Virus record (IMG/VR): IMGVR_UViG_3300026320_000001
Location: 1 to 64,000 of that record
Direction: 5' to 3' (one strand)
Origin: a virus
DNA: 64,000 bases
Position 1 is the first letter of the stretch. The number at the start of each line of letters is the position of its first letter. The notes below the pieces were generated by a model. That model searched no databases, was not told where the DNA came from, and saw only the letters and a list, made by a program, of their open reading frames with translations. Positions 7,858-15,875 of this stretch are shown here, piece after piece. Both the position numbers and the translations under genes were made by a program.

Positions 7858-7893
7858 TAATAAAAACAGTGATTTTATAAAGAGGAGTTTATA

Positions 7894-8094
7894 ATGGGCA
7901 GTAGATTTGGTATGTATTTTGCAAGCGTTTTTGAACAATCAGAAACCGAAGAAAATTTTATTCAAATTATAAAAAACAATGGTTCATTATATATGTATTC
8001 AGATGAACAATTGAAAGACGTTTGGGAAGCATTATGTGTTCTTAATCGTAGTATAATTAATAAAATAATTCGAGAGGTTAAAGATGTCAAATAA
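7894..8094 (+). CDS. Hypothetical protein, 66 aa
   Basis: ATG follows AAAGAGGAGTTTATA, and a mini-hairpin (ATAAAA...TTTTAT) lies just upstream. Small, acidic-helical. No family recognised. Overlaps the next gene by 11 nt. Confidence 0.6.
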   Translation: MGSRFGMYFASVFEQSETEENFIQIIKNNGSLYMYSDEQLKDVWEALCVLNRSIINKIIREVKDVK

Positions 8095-8335
8095 ACCTCG
8101 TATTATTACAAAATGTGTTGCTGGTACTTATGAAGCACCTAATGAAAAAATAATTGAATTTGATGGTGGATTAATTTCTTTTCGTAAGATGGAAAATGGT
8201 TGTATATCTGTAGATTTATACAGGTTTGATAATAACGTTAAGGTAGATGTAAGTTATGAAAATGGTTTATTTGAACATCACACTGGTGTTTATGGAAGTG
8301 TTACAACTAATCCATTGAAAAAATATAAAATTTAA
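8084..8335 (+). CDS. Hypothetical protein, 83 aa
   Basis: Starts inside the preceding gene after CGAGAGGTTAAAG. Beta-rich composition. No family recognised. A pseudoknot-capable sequence begins 2 nt after its stop. Confidence 0.6.
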   Translation: MSNKPRIITKCVAGTYEAPNEKIIEFDGGLISFRKMENGCISVDLYRFDNNVKVDVSYENGLFEHHTGVYGSVTTNPLKKYKI

Positions 8336-8336
8336 C

Positions 8337-8380
8337 AACCGGGTGAAACCAGTCTTAGGAGTGTTGCGGTTAGGGACTGG
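8337..8380 (+). other. Candidate H-type RNA pseudoknot
   Basis: Two interleaved helices: AACCG (8337-8341) with CGGTT (8367-8371), and CCAGTC (8349-8354) with GACTGG (8375-8380). The region is markedly more G/C-rich than its surroundings. A further hairpin, GACAAT/ATTGTC, follows at about 8383-8409. It lies between a stop codon and the 8429 gene. Confidence 0.5.
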
Positions 8381-8428
8381 CAGACAATTTGATTGGGTTT
8401 AGGATTGTCAATTAATGAGAGAAAAATT

Positions 8429-8584
8429 ATGAAAAAGAAAAATGGACTAATACATAAATATAAATCATCTAATATTTGGGATATAACTTCTAAGTGTGGT
8501 ATTCCTGCATGGAAAAATGGAAATAGATATTGGAAAAATACAACCTGTAAGGAATGTTTAAAATATAAAAAATTAGGAAAATAA
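8429..8584 (+). CDS. Small Cys-containing basic protein, 51 aa
   Basis: ATG 8429 follows GAGAGAAAAATT. It has a Cys (TSKCGIP) and a CKEC pair, so it may bind zinc. Very basic ends. No family recognised. It directly precedes the CCA-enzyme-like gene by 2 nt. Confidence 0.5.
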   Translation: MKKKNGLIHKYKSSNIWDITSKCGIPAWKNGNRYWKNTTCKECLKYKKLGK

Positions 8585-8586
8585 AT

Positions 8587-9270
8587 ATGATAAAAATTTA
8601 TCGTGTGGGTGGTGCAGTAAGAGATTCTATTATGGGACTAAAATCAAAGGATATTGATTATTCTGTTGAAGCAGAATCTTTTGATGCTATGCGTGATTAT
8701 ATTGTTAGTATTGGCGGTCAGATATTTCTTGAAACTCCAAATTTTCTAACAATTCGTGCAAGAGTTGGTAGAGAATCGGCAGATTATGTTCTTGCACGTA
8801 AGGATAATGATTATAGTGATGGGCGCAGACCTGATTCCGTTGAACCCGGTACTCTCTATGATGACCTTGCAAGGCGTGATTTCACAATGAATGCTATCGC
8901 CATTGATTCTCAAGGATATTATATTGACCCTTTTTATGGAATCATAGATATAGGACAAAGGATTATCCGCTGTGTTGGAAAAGCAGAAGACCGTATTTCA
9001 GAAGATTGGCTTAGATTGCTTCGTGCCGCTAGATTTTCAATCACCAAAGATATGAAAATTGATTCAACCATTACAAAATTTTTTGATGATAACTATGCAA
9101 CTTCTCATCTAGCAAAATCTGTTTCTGAAGAAAGAATTCGTGAAGAAACTAGTAAAATGTTTCAAGCAGATACAAGAGTCTCAATTAAATTTTTTGGTCA
9201 ATATCCTAAAATGTCATATGCTTGTTTTGGCGGTGGCATTTGGTTAAAGCCAACAACTGAAGAGAGATAA
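8587..9270 (+). CDS. CCA-adding enzyme / poly(A) polymerase head-domain protein
   Basis: GGAVRD (residues 8-13), two metal-binding Asp in KDIDYSV (22 and 24), ARRDFTMNAIAID and EDWLRLLRAARF are the hallmark class II tRNA nucleotidyltransferase motifs. Bacterial enzymes are about 400 aa; this has only the catalytic head and neck (227 aa) and an unusual C-terminus without body and tail. The known family adds CCA to tRNA 3' ends. This fits the window because nearly all its tRNA genes lack an encoded CCA. Inference: phage tRNA maturation or repair of 3'-trimmed tRNAs. Activity without the tail domains would need testing. Confidence 0.88.
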   Translation: MIKIYRVGGAVRDSIMGLKSKDIDYSVEAESFDAMRDYIVSIGGQIFLETPNFLTIRARVGRESADYVLARKDNDYSDGRRPDSVEPGTLYDDLARRDFTMNAIAIDSQGYYIDPFYGIIDIGQRIIRCVGKAEDRISEDWLRLLRAARFSITKDMKIDSTITKFFDDNYATSHLAKSVSEERIREETSKMFQADTRVSIKFFGQYPKMSYACFGGGIWLKPTTEER

Positions 9271-9301
9271 ATATGATTAATTATTTTACAACCACAAATA
9301 T

Positions 9302-9329
9302 TTGACTATCTCTTGAATCATATTATAAT
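9302..9329 (+). promoter_or_regulatory. Possible promoter
   Basis: TTGACT, 16-bp spacer, TATAAT (9324-9329). The expected start point coincides with the TTG start at 9336. Confidence 0.6.
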
Positions 9330-9335
9330 AAGGGT

Positions 9336-9545
9336 TTGACATCAGAAAAAGCCAAAGAAATTATTCAATCAATGGCAGACCCTTATAGCGCAGGAAGCAA
9401 ATTGAGATGTGAAGCAATGGGCTTGAATGGAAATTGGATTGTTAGTACGTCTGCAAAACGCAAAGATGATATTGAATATGTTGTTCTTGCAATCCAATAT
9501 AATTTAAATATAGAATTAGAAAATAATAAAGGAAAAATGAAATGA
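9336..9545 (+). CDS. Hypothetical protein, 69 aa (TTG start, possibly leaderless)
   Basis: The TTG lies at the predicted transcription start of the 9302 promoter, with no properly spaced ribosome site; ATG 9372 is an alternative. The stop overlaps the next ATG (ATGA). No family recognised. Confidence 0.5.
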   Translation: MTSEKAKEIIQSMADPYSAGSKLRCEAMGLNGNWIVSTSAKRKDDIEYVVLAIQYNLNIELENNKGKMK

Positions 9546-9673
9546 AACTTTGGCAGGAAATAAAGAATATGTTGGAACAGTTTGTTATTCGTCTTGCGTT
9601 TTTAATTTTATGGTCTAGTTTTTTAATTGTTTTATTTTATATTTTTCTCTTTTTATATATGTATTGGAGATAA
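9542..9673 (+). CDS. Small membrane protein, 43 aa
   Basis: ATGA overlap with the previous gene. One long hydrophobic segment (about residues 15-41) ends in Tyr/Trp/Arg. Single-pass membrane peptide; role unknown. Confidence 0.5.
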   Translation: MKLWQEIKNMLEQFVIRLAFLILWSSFLIVLFYIFLFLYMYWR

Positions 9674-9676
9674 AAA

Positions 9677-9820
9677 ATGATAACTATTATATTAATTATT
9701 GGCGGATTTTTAATTTTATGCTTGTTGATTCATTCTTGGTCTAAGATGCCAATAGAGAATGATACATTGGCTGATGATGATTTAAATAGTAGAAATAAAA
9801 TTCATAATGGAGAATGGTAA
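9677..9820 (+). CDS. Small membrane protein, 47 aa
   Basis: ATG follows TGGAGATAAAAA. N-terminal membrane helix (residues 2-20), then an acidic tail. Role unknown; translated together with the 9542 membrane peptide. Confidence 0.5.
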   Translation: MITIILIIGGFLILCLLIHSWSKMPIENDTLADDDLNSRNKIHNGEW

Positions 9821-9824
9821 AACT

Positions 9825-10133
9825 ATGCAATTATCAAATGATATTATAAAAAAAATACAAAATAACATATGGAAAACTGATTCTATTGATTATTGGGTTG
9901 GCAATATGAATGCTATTGATAATTTGGAAACCAATATTATTGAACAATCAACCGGAAAGAATCATAAAATCAATTCAGAAACAATTCAAAAGGGTTATGA
10001 TATTATCGCAATTCAAGCCACAAATGTTCCTGATTTTATTTTACAACTTTTAGAGACAGAACAATTTGATGAAGAACAATTGGTTGATGCTATTATTCAA
10101 GTTGGCTTATTTGGAGAATTGAAATATCAATAA
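9825..10133 (+). CDS. Hypothetical protein, 102 aa
   Basis: ATG 9825 has GGAG about 12 nt upstream; ATG 9807 has no site. Acidic, helical. No family recognised. Last gene before an intrinsic terminator. Confidence 0.6.
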   Translation: MQLSNDIIKKIQNNIWKTDSIDYWVGNMNAIDNLETNIIEQSTGKNHKINSETIQKGYDIIAIQATNVPDFILQLLETEQFDEEQLVDAIIQVGLFGELKYQ

Positions 10134-10140
10134 ATAAAAT

Positions 10141-10165
10141 GCCTCTTTTATCAAGAGGCTTTTTA
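10141..10165 (+). terminator. Intrinsic terminator
   Basis: GCCTCTT (10141-10147), 5-nt loop, AAGAGGC (10153-10159), then TTTTT. It ends the 9336-10133 operon and is followed 15 nt later by a new promoter. Confidence 0.88.
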
Positions 10166-10179
10166 GTTTAAATTGGGGC

Positions 10180-10207
10180 TTGACAGGAATGTAATTTGTG
10201 GTATAAT
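10180..10207 (+). promoter_or_regulatory. Sigma70-type promoter
   Basis: TTGACA, 16 bp, TATAAT, with TGTGG before the -10. Confidence 0.83.
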
Positions 10208-10215
10208 CATCTTAT

Positions 10216-10422
10216 ATGAAAAAACAATTCTATCTATATAATGACTTTACGGCGATGGAAACATATTGGTATTGTTTTCATGTAATAAAAAATAATTTTC
10301 ATAAATTTATTGATTGGGAATGGGATTACTATTCTGGTCTATATGAAAATAGCGAACCTCACGGAATTTCCAATTTCTTTTGGGTGAAAGCAATGAATAA
10401 TTTTAAAAAGGAAAATAAATGA
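10216..10422 (+). CDS. Hypothetical protein, 68 aa, possibly leaderless
   Basis: The ATG lies only 8 nt after the -10 box, at the likely transcription start, with no ribosome site. Aromatic-rich. No family recognised. Confidence 0.55.
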   Translation: MKKQFYLYNDFTAMETYWYCFHVIKNNFHKFIDWEWDYYSGLYENSEPHGISNFFWVKAMNNFKKENK

Positions 10423-10739
10423 AAATAAAAGAATTATTAAAACTCAAAAAATTTCAAGATAATGAAAATTTTTTAATAAGTCTTTGGTATGATTTAAGAT
10501 ATGGCATAAATATAGATAGCCAAAAATATCATAATATCGAAAATTTCTATAAAAAAGTAAATAATTCTAAAATTAATGTTCACGATTTAAAAAATAGAAT
10601 ATCTAGCAGATTGATTCAATGTGATTGGTTTATTGAAGACATGATTAAAAATAATGAAAACGTAGAACAAGAATTGAATAAAAAATTAAAATATATTTAT
10701 CTTTTAGAATTAATTAATAATGGAGAATTGAATGGCTAA
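10419..10739 (+). CDS. Hypothetical protein, 106 aa
   Basis: ATGA overlap with the previous gene; AAAAGGAAAATAA upstream. Predicted helical and Lys/Asn-rich. No family recognised. Overlaps the clamp-like gene by 8 nt. Confidence 0.6.
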   Translation: MKIKELLKLKKFQDNENFLISLWYDLRYGINIDSQKYHNIENFYKKVNNSKINVHDLKNRISSRLIQCDWFIEDMIKNNENVEQELNKKLKYIYLLELINNGELNG

Positions 10740-11505
10740 AATAAAATTTGATGGTGATGAAAAACCAATTAAGATATTGCCAGCGATTAAGGGTAATCAT
10801 AGCAAATATCCTATCACCCTATTTTTAGGTGAACAAACATGGGAAACTCATCGTGGAAAACGAATTGTATATGGTGGTAAACCTATTCAATATTATTCAG
10901 CCATTTCACGCCCTCGCAAGTATAAAAAATTTGAAGAATATAATGATAAAGAATGGCTATCACTTGGAGCATTAGAAACCGATGAACGTCCAGTATTGCA
11001 AATGGTTCATTCTAATTGGGCGGCAGATGGATTTAGAATGCATATTTTGAAAAAAGAAAAAGAATGCAAATGTGAATATTGCAAAAATCGTGATGATGGT
11101 ATTGGTTTGATGTCACCAGATTATACAAGCATTATTCCTATTAAAAAAGACGGTGATATTGTTGTAAAAATTTCTAAAAAATCATTAGAATCAATATTAA
11201 ATAGTATTCTTGCTTTTATTGGAAAAGAATATGGTACTTTGATATTTGAAATTTCTCCAGATGGATTTTCTTATGAAATAAATAATGATGATTTAGGTCG
11301 TTCTTATGGAACTGTTAGTTTAGATGATGATGAAAAATATTCATCCACTGGTTCAATTAGAATGGGATTGAATAAATATTTTGTGTGGGATGCAATTAGT
11401 GGTATGGATGATATTGTTACGATGACATTTCAAAATCCTGTTACTCCAATGACTATTGAGTCAAAAACTCATAAAGCAATTCTTATGCCAATGTATATAG
11501 GATAA
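10732..11505 (+). CDS. Sliding-clamp-like protein (single beta-clamp domain at C-terminus)
   Basis: Residues about 140-257 end in PVTPMTIESKTHKAILMPM, which matches the closing strands of the bacterial DNA polymerase III beta clamp (typically DPTSPxLI...YLYVVMPMRL). A KYFVWDAISGM helix precedes it, as in clamp domain 3. The first 140 residues do not look clamp-like and contain a CKCEYCKN zinc-ribbon-like turn. Normal clamps have three such domains (about 370 aa), so this may multimerise or be a modified processivity factor. Family call by motif only; DNA-clamp role is inference. Confidence 0.55.
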   Translation: MAKIKFDGDEKPIKILPAIKGNHSKYPITLFLGEQTWETHRGKRIVYGGKPIQYYSAISRPRKYKKFEEYNDKEWLSLGALETDERPVLQMVHSNWAADGFRMHILKKEKECKCEYCKNRDDGIGLMSPDYTSIIPIKKDGDIVVKISKKSLESILNSILAFIGKEYGTLIFEISPDGFSYEINNDDLGRSYGTVSLDDDEKYSSTGSIRMGLNKYFVWDAISGMDDIVTMTFQNPVTPMTIESKTHKAILMPMYIG

Positions 11506-11509
11506 AAAT

Positions 11510-11848
11510 ATGATAAAGAAAATAAAATTATCATTTAAACGTCATCCAAAAGAAACAGGATTAAGAGGAATTGGTCGCCCTTATTCTATTGTTGATATTA
11601 AAATCAATAAAAAAATTTGTGGTCATATTTTTCCTCCAACATGGCAAGATGAAAATCATGTTTGGAAAATTATGATTTCTGTTATTAAAAATGATATTAT
11701 GGAAGATGGAAATAAAAATTGTTCATGGAAATGGTTCACCTTATCTTTTAGAGGCAATGATGAAAATGAATGTCGTGAACATATAAAACAAGAAATTCAA
11801 AAAATAGAAAGTAAATATAATATATATTATATAGAAGAAGAGGAATAA
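11510..11848 (+). CDS. Hypothetical protein, 112 aa
   Basis: ATG 4 nt after the clamp-like gene. Basic N-terminus, beta-rich middle, acidic tail (EEEE). No family recognised; co-transcribed with the clamp-like gene. Confidence 0.6.
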   Translation: MIKKIKLSFKRHPKETGLRGIGRPYSIVDIKINKKICGHIFPPTWQDENHVWKIMISVIKNDIMEDGNKNCSWKWFTLSFRGNDENECREHIKQEIQKIESKYNIYYIEEEE

Positions 11849-12076
11849 ATGAAAATAAATTTTAAATATGTTGTTGAAAAATTTATGTTATATTTATTGA
11901 TGGTGGTTGGAAGTTCATTAGAAATGTTCTTAATTAATTATTTCTTTTTAACAAGACCAGAATATCCTTTGTTTTTTAGTTTATGTTTAGGGGTATTAAA
12001 TTCAACCTTAATAAGTGCAATATCCCTTCCGGGAATAAGTCAAATGATTGATTCAATGAATAAATTTAAAAAATAA
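11849..12076 (+). CDS. Small two-helix membrane protein, 75 aa
   Basis: Starts directly after the previous stop. Two hydrophobic segments (about residues 12-32 and 40-60). No family recognised. Confidence 0.6.
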   Translation: MKINFKYVVEKFMLYLLMVVGSSLEMFLINYFFLTRPEYPLFFSLCLGVLNSTLISAISLPGISQMIDSMNKFKK

Positions 12077-12082
12077 AAATTA

Positions 12083-12100
12083 ATAAAATTGTTGTTTTAT
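12083..12100 (+). repeat. Intercistronic mini-hairpin
   Basis: ATAAAA, 6-nt loop, TTTTAT, followed by GAATGGAG and the ATG at 12115. Confidence 0.5.
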
Positions 12101-12114
12101 GAATGGAGTTATTC

Positions 12115-12327
12115 ATGTGTAAGCATAGAAATATATCAATAACAGAATTCGGGACAGCGTGGACAAATCATGCTTTACAAAATGGTACATGGTCGCATGT
12201 TAGTGATATTGGAGCATATATAGGTCAAATTGATATTCATTGTTATGATTGTGGTATTGAAAAAACATATTATTATAAAAATCGTCCGAAATGGTTGATT
12301 AAATTATTAGAAGAAATGAACACTTGA
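12115..12327 (+). CDS. Small Cys/His protein, 70 aa
   Basis: ATG 12115 follows ATGGAGTTATTC. An N-terminal CKH and later HCYDCG give a possible zinc site (C-x-H ... C-x2-C). No family recognised. Confidence 0.55.
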   Translation: MCKHRNISITEFGTAWTNHALQNGTWSHVSDIGAYIGQIDIHCYDCGIEKTYYYKNRPKWLIKLLEEMNT

Positions 12328-12352
12328 CAAATAGAATAAAATTTGTTATAAT
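12324..12352 (+). promoter_or_regulatory. Sigma70-type promoter
   Basis: TTGACA, 17 bp, TATAAT. The -35 overlaps the preceding stop codon. Confidence 0.83.
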
Positions 12353-12371
12353 ATAAATATTCAGGAGAAAA

Positions 12372-12554
12372 ATATGGTTCTTTCTACAATATAAAAAAGA
12401 AAGGGATTATCCTTCAAAACCTTTTGAGGTCAAACAATTTTTTGATTTTGAAAAAATGAAAGAATATTCTGCTAATCAAGCTCATCTTTATAAAAATTCA
12501 AAAGACCCTTATTATTCAGAATATATTTCCACTTATTGTAAATCTGAAATTTAA
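12372..12554 (+). CDS. Hypothetical protein, 60 aa, apparent ATA start
   Basis: An SD (AGGAG, 12363-12367) precedes ATATGG. The ATG in that string gives only a hexapeptide, while the frame starting at ATA (12372) stays open for 60 codons of plausible protein. Either an ATA start, a frameshift at the start codon, or a one-base sequence error. Confidence 0.42.
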   Translation: MWFFLQYKKERDYPSKPFEVKQFFDFEKMKEYSANQAHLYKNSKDPYYSEYISTYCKSEI

Positions 12555-12570
12555 AAATAGGAGAAAAAAA

Positions 12571-12774
12571 ATGAAAATTCAAATTGTAAATTCTACTAAT
12601 ACAAATTATATTGAAATTGGAACTACAGATGGATATTATGCAAAACCCGTTCCTCGTGTTGGAGAAAGAATAAATTTAGGTTATCTTCCTGTGCCACAAG
12701 TGGATTCTGTTGTATATGATTATGAAAATAAAATTGTTTATGTTCATATTGATTCCCCATTTTTAAAAGAATAA
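12571..12774 (+). CDS. Hypothetical protein, 67 aa
   Basis: ATG follows AATAGGAGAAAAAAA. Beta-rich small protein. No family recognised. Confidence 0.6.
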   Translation: MKIQIVNSTNTNYIEIGTTDGYYAKPVPRVGERINLGYLPVPQVDSVVYDYENKIVYVHIDSPFLKE

Positions 12775-12778
12775 TAAA

Positions 12779-12994
12779 ATGACTGAAGAAAACCCACAAC
12801 CACAAATTATTAATAAAATTAACGTTTCATTATGGAAACCTTTATGGATTGCTGGATATATGTTTACGGTATCTTATCTTCCCATTGACCCATCATTTCA
12901 CATCCTTGTTTGGTGGAAACAAATAGTTTATATTTTTATAGAAATTATTTTATGGCCCGCGATTCTTGGTGGGCATTTGTCTGGAAAATGGTAA
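12779..12994 (+). CDS. Small membrane protein, 71 aa
   Basis: Two hydrophobic segments (about residues 24-40 and 48-66) with Trp-rich flanks. No family recognised. Confidence 0.55.
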   Translation: MTEENPQPQIINKINVSLWKPLWIAGYMFTVSYLPIDPSFHILVWWKQIVYIFIEIILWPAILGGHLSGKW

Positions 12995-13035
12995 TTGATA
13001 ATGGATAATAAAATGAAACATAGAAGGAATATTTT

Positions 13036-13293
13036 ATGAATAAAAATTGGTCTAAAAAAATTCCACAAGAAATAGGATTATATTTTTTCATTGGCGACCC
13101 ATTTGTTTTTCATGAACATATTGAACGTGGAGATATATTAGAAAGTAATTTATATGTTTGTCGTGTTCGTAAAACCTCAAATGGTTTTTCATATATTTTC
13201 GATGGTAATTTTGGAGAAAATAAAATTGGGTTATGGAAAAAAATTGATTTAGAAAGCTTTGATATTCCTGATGGTGTAAATTGGAGAATTTAA
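13036..13293 (+). CDS. Hypothetical protein, 85 aa
   Basis: ATG follows AGAAGGAATATTTT. Aromatic-rich beta protein (GLYFFIGDPFVFHE). No family recognised. Its stop shares a base with the next ATG. Confidence 0.6.
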   Translation: MNKNWSKKIPQEIGLYFFIGDPFVFHEHIERGDILESNLYVCRVRKTSNGFSYIFDGNFGENKIGLWKKIDLESFDIPDGVNWRI

Positions 13294-13517
13294 TGGATAA
13301 AACATATCGAATTGAATTTTCAACTAGGCAATTAATTGGCATTACATTATATGAATTGATTTGTCAAGGTTGGATGCCAGATAAAGATTATATTGTTTCA
13401 AAAGGAAATATGTTGCTCGGTGCTTATCCTGAAGTCGTTTCTGTAGTTGAACATCTATTCGGAGATATGCCAAAGCCTATTGGTCAATATATGAAATATT
13501 ATGAAGAGGCTTATTAA
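13293..13517 (+). CDS. Hypothetical protein, 74 aa
   Basis: ATG 13293 follows TTGGAGAATTTA. No family recognised. Confidence 0.6.
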   Translation: MDKTYRIEFSTRQLIGITLYELICQGWMPDKDYIVSKGNMLLGAYPEVVSVVEHLFGDMPKPIGQYMKYYEEAY

Positions 13518-13534
13518 TAAAATACTTCTTTTAT
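13517..13534 (+). repeat. Intercistronic mini-hairpin
   Basis: ATAAAA, 6-nt loop, TTTTAT, then AGAGG and the ATG at 13544. Confidence 0.55.
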
Positions 13535-13543
13535 AGAGGTTTT

Positions 13544-13807
13544 ATGTTTGAAAAAAGTGAATTTAAACTTGGAGAATATAGATATTATGTTGATTGCAGA
13601 ATTGGTTGTTGTGCTATAATTGATACAAAATTACCAATGACCCAAAATGGAAGACTATTTCCAGAAAATAAAAATGTTGTAAAATATTGGGAAGGTTTAT
13701 GGGATGATAATAAAGAAATATGGTATCTTCCTGTTTCGATTGAAAATGAAGCTATGGAATTATGTAAAAAAATGAACACAGAATTCAAAAAAACAGGAGA
13801 ACAATAA
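13544..13807 (+). CDS. Hypothetical protein, 87 aa
   Basis: AGAGG upstream. Contains a CRIGCC stretch and a long charged helix at the end. No family recognised. One-base overlap with the next gene. Confidence 0.6.
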   Translation: MFEKSEFKLGEYRYYVDCRIGCCAIIDTKLPMTQNGRLFPENKNVVKYWEGLWDDNKEIWYLPVSIENEAMELCKKMNTEFKKTGEQ

Positions 13808-14070
13808 TGTTTGATGACAATGATGAATTTGAAGATGGATATTTCGATGACGATAATGAAAACGATTTAGAAGGTTATGAAATTGAAGGTGATGATTTGG
13901 TAGATTATGAATTAATGGATGATAAAATCTCTTTAGAAACTGAAGAAATTGAAGAAGATGATGAATTATTTTCTATTCCCTGCTCAGTATGTGGTGAAAT
14001 AATTGATATGCGAGAAGCTAAATATGTAGATGGTGAAGCACAACATATGAATGGATGCAACAATGGATAA
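13807..14070 (+). CDS. Very acidic protein with C-terminal Cys pairs, 87 aa
   Basis: The first 55 residues are mostly Asp/Glu, then CSVCGEII and a later Cys, a possible zinc ribbon. The acidic tract could mimic DNA; that is inference only. No family recognised. Confidence 0.55.
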   Translation: MFDDNDEFEDGYFDDDNENDLEGYEIEGDDLVDYELMDDKISLETEEIEEDDELFSIPCSVCGEIIDMREAKYVDGEAQHMNGCNNG

Positions 14071-14305
14071 AATTTATATTGCTGTTTTTGCTGGAAAATA
14101 TTTGGAACGTTATAATAAAATTTCTAATATTGGACTACAATCTTATATTAGAATTCAACCTGAAATTGAAAAAAGTATTGCTATTGAAGATATTGATGAG
14201 GTTTTGAATTTATTAGTTGATGCCGGATTTATTGAACAAGTTGATGCATTAGGGGATGGAATGGCAACCTATAAAAGATTTATTCCAAAACAAAGACATC
14301 ATTAA
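14063..14305 (+). CDS. Hypothetical protein, 80 aa, winged-helix-like
   Basis: Starts within the preceding gene. Helix-turn pattern followed by LLVDAGFIEQVDALGDGMA and a hydrophobic strand recalls a winged helix that reads polarity from its wing, but this is weak. No family recognised. Confidence 0.5.
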   Translation: MDKIYIAVFAGKYLERYNKISNIGLQSYIRIQPEIEKSIAIEDIDEVLNLLVDAGFIEQVDALGDGMATYKRFIPKQRHH

Positions 14306-14309
14306 AACC

Positions 14310-14338
14310 TTGACATTTTTAGGATAATGTGGTATGCT
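14310..14338 (+). promoter_or_regulatory. Sigma70-type promoter
   Basis: TTGACA, 17 bp, TATGCT, with TGTGG before the -10. Confidence 0.75.
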
Positions 14339-14400
14339 ACAATTCTCTGGCAGAAATGTCAGAGATTATACCGTTAAAATGGGTGGAGAAAGGCAGTTTT

Positions 14401-14958
14401 ATGTCACCAGATGGTGTTACTCATGTAAAAATATGGAAAACATTTTTTCCTCTCACATTGATTGTAGCTCTAGGCATAGGATTGCTTTGGAGTTGGTATA
14501 TAGCAATGTTCGTTATAATAGGATGGGGATTTCATGGATTTGGAATAGACCCGGATTTAGACCTGAGTGGTTTTAATAGGTCTGAGGCTTTATGGAGTAA
14601 ATTAATTATAACTATTCCATTGATAGGTTGGTCAACATTTTATGCAAGAATATTTCAAAAATGGGGAGGACATCGAAGCATATGGACTCATGGTTTTATT
14701 ATTTCTACTTTTATAAGATTAATGTTTTTTGGACTTCCTTTTTTATGGTGGTTTCGTCAACATTGGATTGATGATTTAACTAGAGAATTTTTTGGTATGT
14801 ACATAGGAATGTCCATATCAGATAATTTACATATAATTGCAGATATGATTACTGGTGAAATGAATTTTTTTAGTAGAATTGGTGGAAAAAATATTTTTTT
14901 GAAAAGAATAATGAAGATTTGGTTCGATTACCCTCCAACAAAAAAGAATGATTATTAA
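14401..14958 (+). CDS. DUF2227-type putative metal-binding membrane protein
   Basis: MSPDGVTHVK at the start, then PDLDL, HRSIWTHG and a late DNLH-type motif follow the order seen in DUF2227 proteins (DxD, HRS-x-x-HG, Asp/His near the end), with several membrane helices between. Related to YdjM-like membrane hydrolases, although enzymatic activity is not established. ATG 14401 is chosen because GGAGAAAGG precedes it; earlier frames overlap the promoter. First gene of the 14310 transcript. Role in a phage unknown; envelope or lipid modification is possible. Confidence 0.7.
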   Translation: MSPDGVTHVKIWKTFFPLTLIVALGIGLLWSWYIAMFVIIGWGFHGFGIDPDLDLSGFNRSEALWSKLIITIPLIGWSTFYARIFQKWGGHRSIWTHGFIISTFIRLMFFGLPFLWWFRQHWIDDLTREFFGMYIGMSISDNLHIIADMITGEMNFFSRIGGKNIFLKRIMKIWFDYPPTKKNDY

Positions 14959-14984
14959 AAATAAATTTATAAGGATAATAAATA

Positions 14985-15875
14985 ATGAATCAAAATTTTG
15001 GAAACAATAAACAAAACATGTCCGTAAGTGAAAAAATTGAACAAGATAAAGTTATAAAAAAAATAAAAGATGATAAGGGTTTGATTGGTGATTTTAAACG
15101 TTTTCCTTTATTATATCTTTCTTTAGGTGTAGCTGGAATTTTAACATTTTTTGATGCTGTATGGATTGCATGGACAGCAACAGCACCAGTATCAAACACA
15201 ATTGTAAGGCTTTTATTGGTTTCAGGATTAGGAAGTTTGATTGGCACAGGATTTGTTTCGTTTGGGGAATTCGCTACAGCAAATTGGGAGCGCAAATTTT
15301 TTCACAGAGAAAAAGATAATAAAACTCAATATTTTGTTTCAATTTCAATGTTAGTTCTTAGTGGAATTTTTTCTGCTGTAACAGCCTATGCTTCAACAAA
15401 TATTTTGGCAGTTATTTTTGGTGTTTTCTCAGAACATTTACAAATTCCTGATTGGGCGCAAAATTGGCTTATTGGATATGTGCCTCTCGCAATTTTTGCG
15501 AATGTAATTTCAACTTTTGTTTATAGAAATAAAAGTAGAAGTTCTGAAATTAGAAGACAATTAAGCATGATAGAAATGGAAAAAACAGCCGATGCCGATG
15601 AAAGAATTTTAAAAGCTGAAATGAATGCAAGAGCTAGCATAGCAGAACATCAAGCATTAGCATTTGAACAAGAAATGGAAGAAAGAGCTAAACATATTGG
15701 TAGAACTATGGGTGTTCATAGAGCAAAAGAAGCATCTAAAGGATTTGACTTTCCTCAACAAAATGAATCTTCTGAGCAAGAAAAAGTTTATCCAATAAAT
15801 ACAGAAGATTCTAAATTAAAATTAAACGAAATAAAAGAGGATTCAAAAAGAAGTCCAAATTTTCCGAACAGCTAA
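14985..15875 (+). CDS. Polytopic membrane protein with cytoplasmic coiled coil
   Basis: 296 aa. Four hydrophobic segments (roughly residues 44-64, 70-92, 115-140, 155-180), then a long charged helix rich in Glu, Ala and Arg (about 190-245) and a polar tail. ATG follows ATAAGGATAATAA. No family recognised. The frame one base back stays open across its end into the next gene, so a -1 frameshift product is possible (see findings). Confidence 0.65.
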   Translation: MNQNFGNNKQNMSVSEKIEQDKVIKKIKDDKGLIGDFKRFPLLYLSLGVAGILTFFDAVWIAWTATAPVSNTIVRLLLVSGLGSLIGTGFVSFGEFATANWERKFFHREKDNKTQYFVSISMLVLSGIFSAVTAYASTNILAVIFGVFSEHLQIPDWAQNWLIGYVPLAIFANVISTFVYRNKSRSSEIRRQLSMIEMEKTADADERILKAEMNARASIAEHQALAFEQEMEERAKHIGRTMGVHRAKEASKGFDFPQQNESSEQEKVYPINTEDSKLKLNEIKEDSKRSPNFPNS

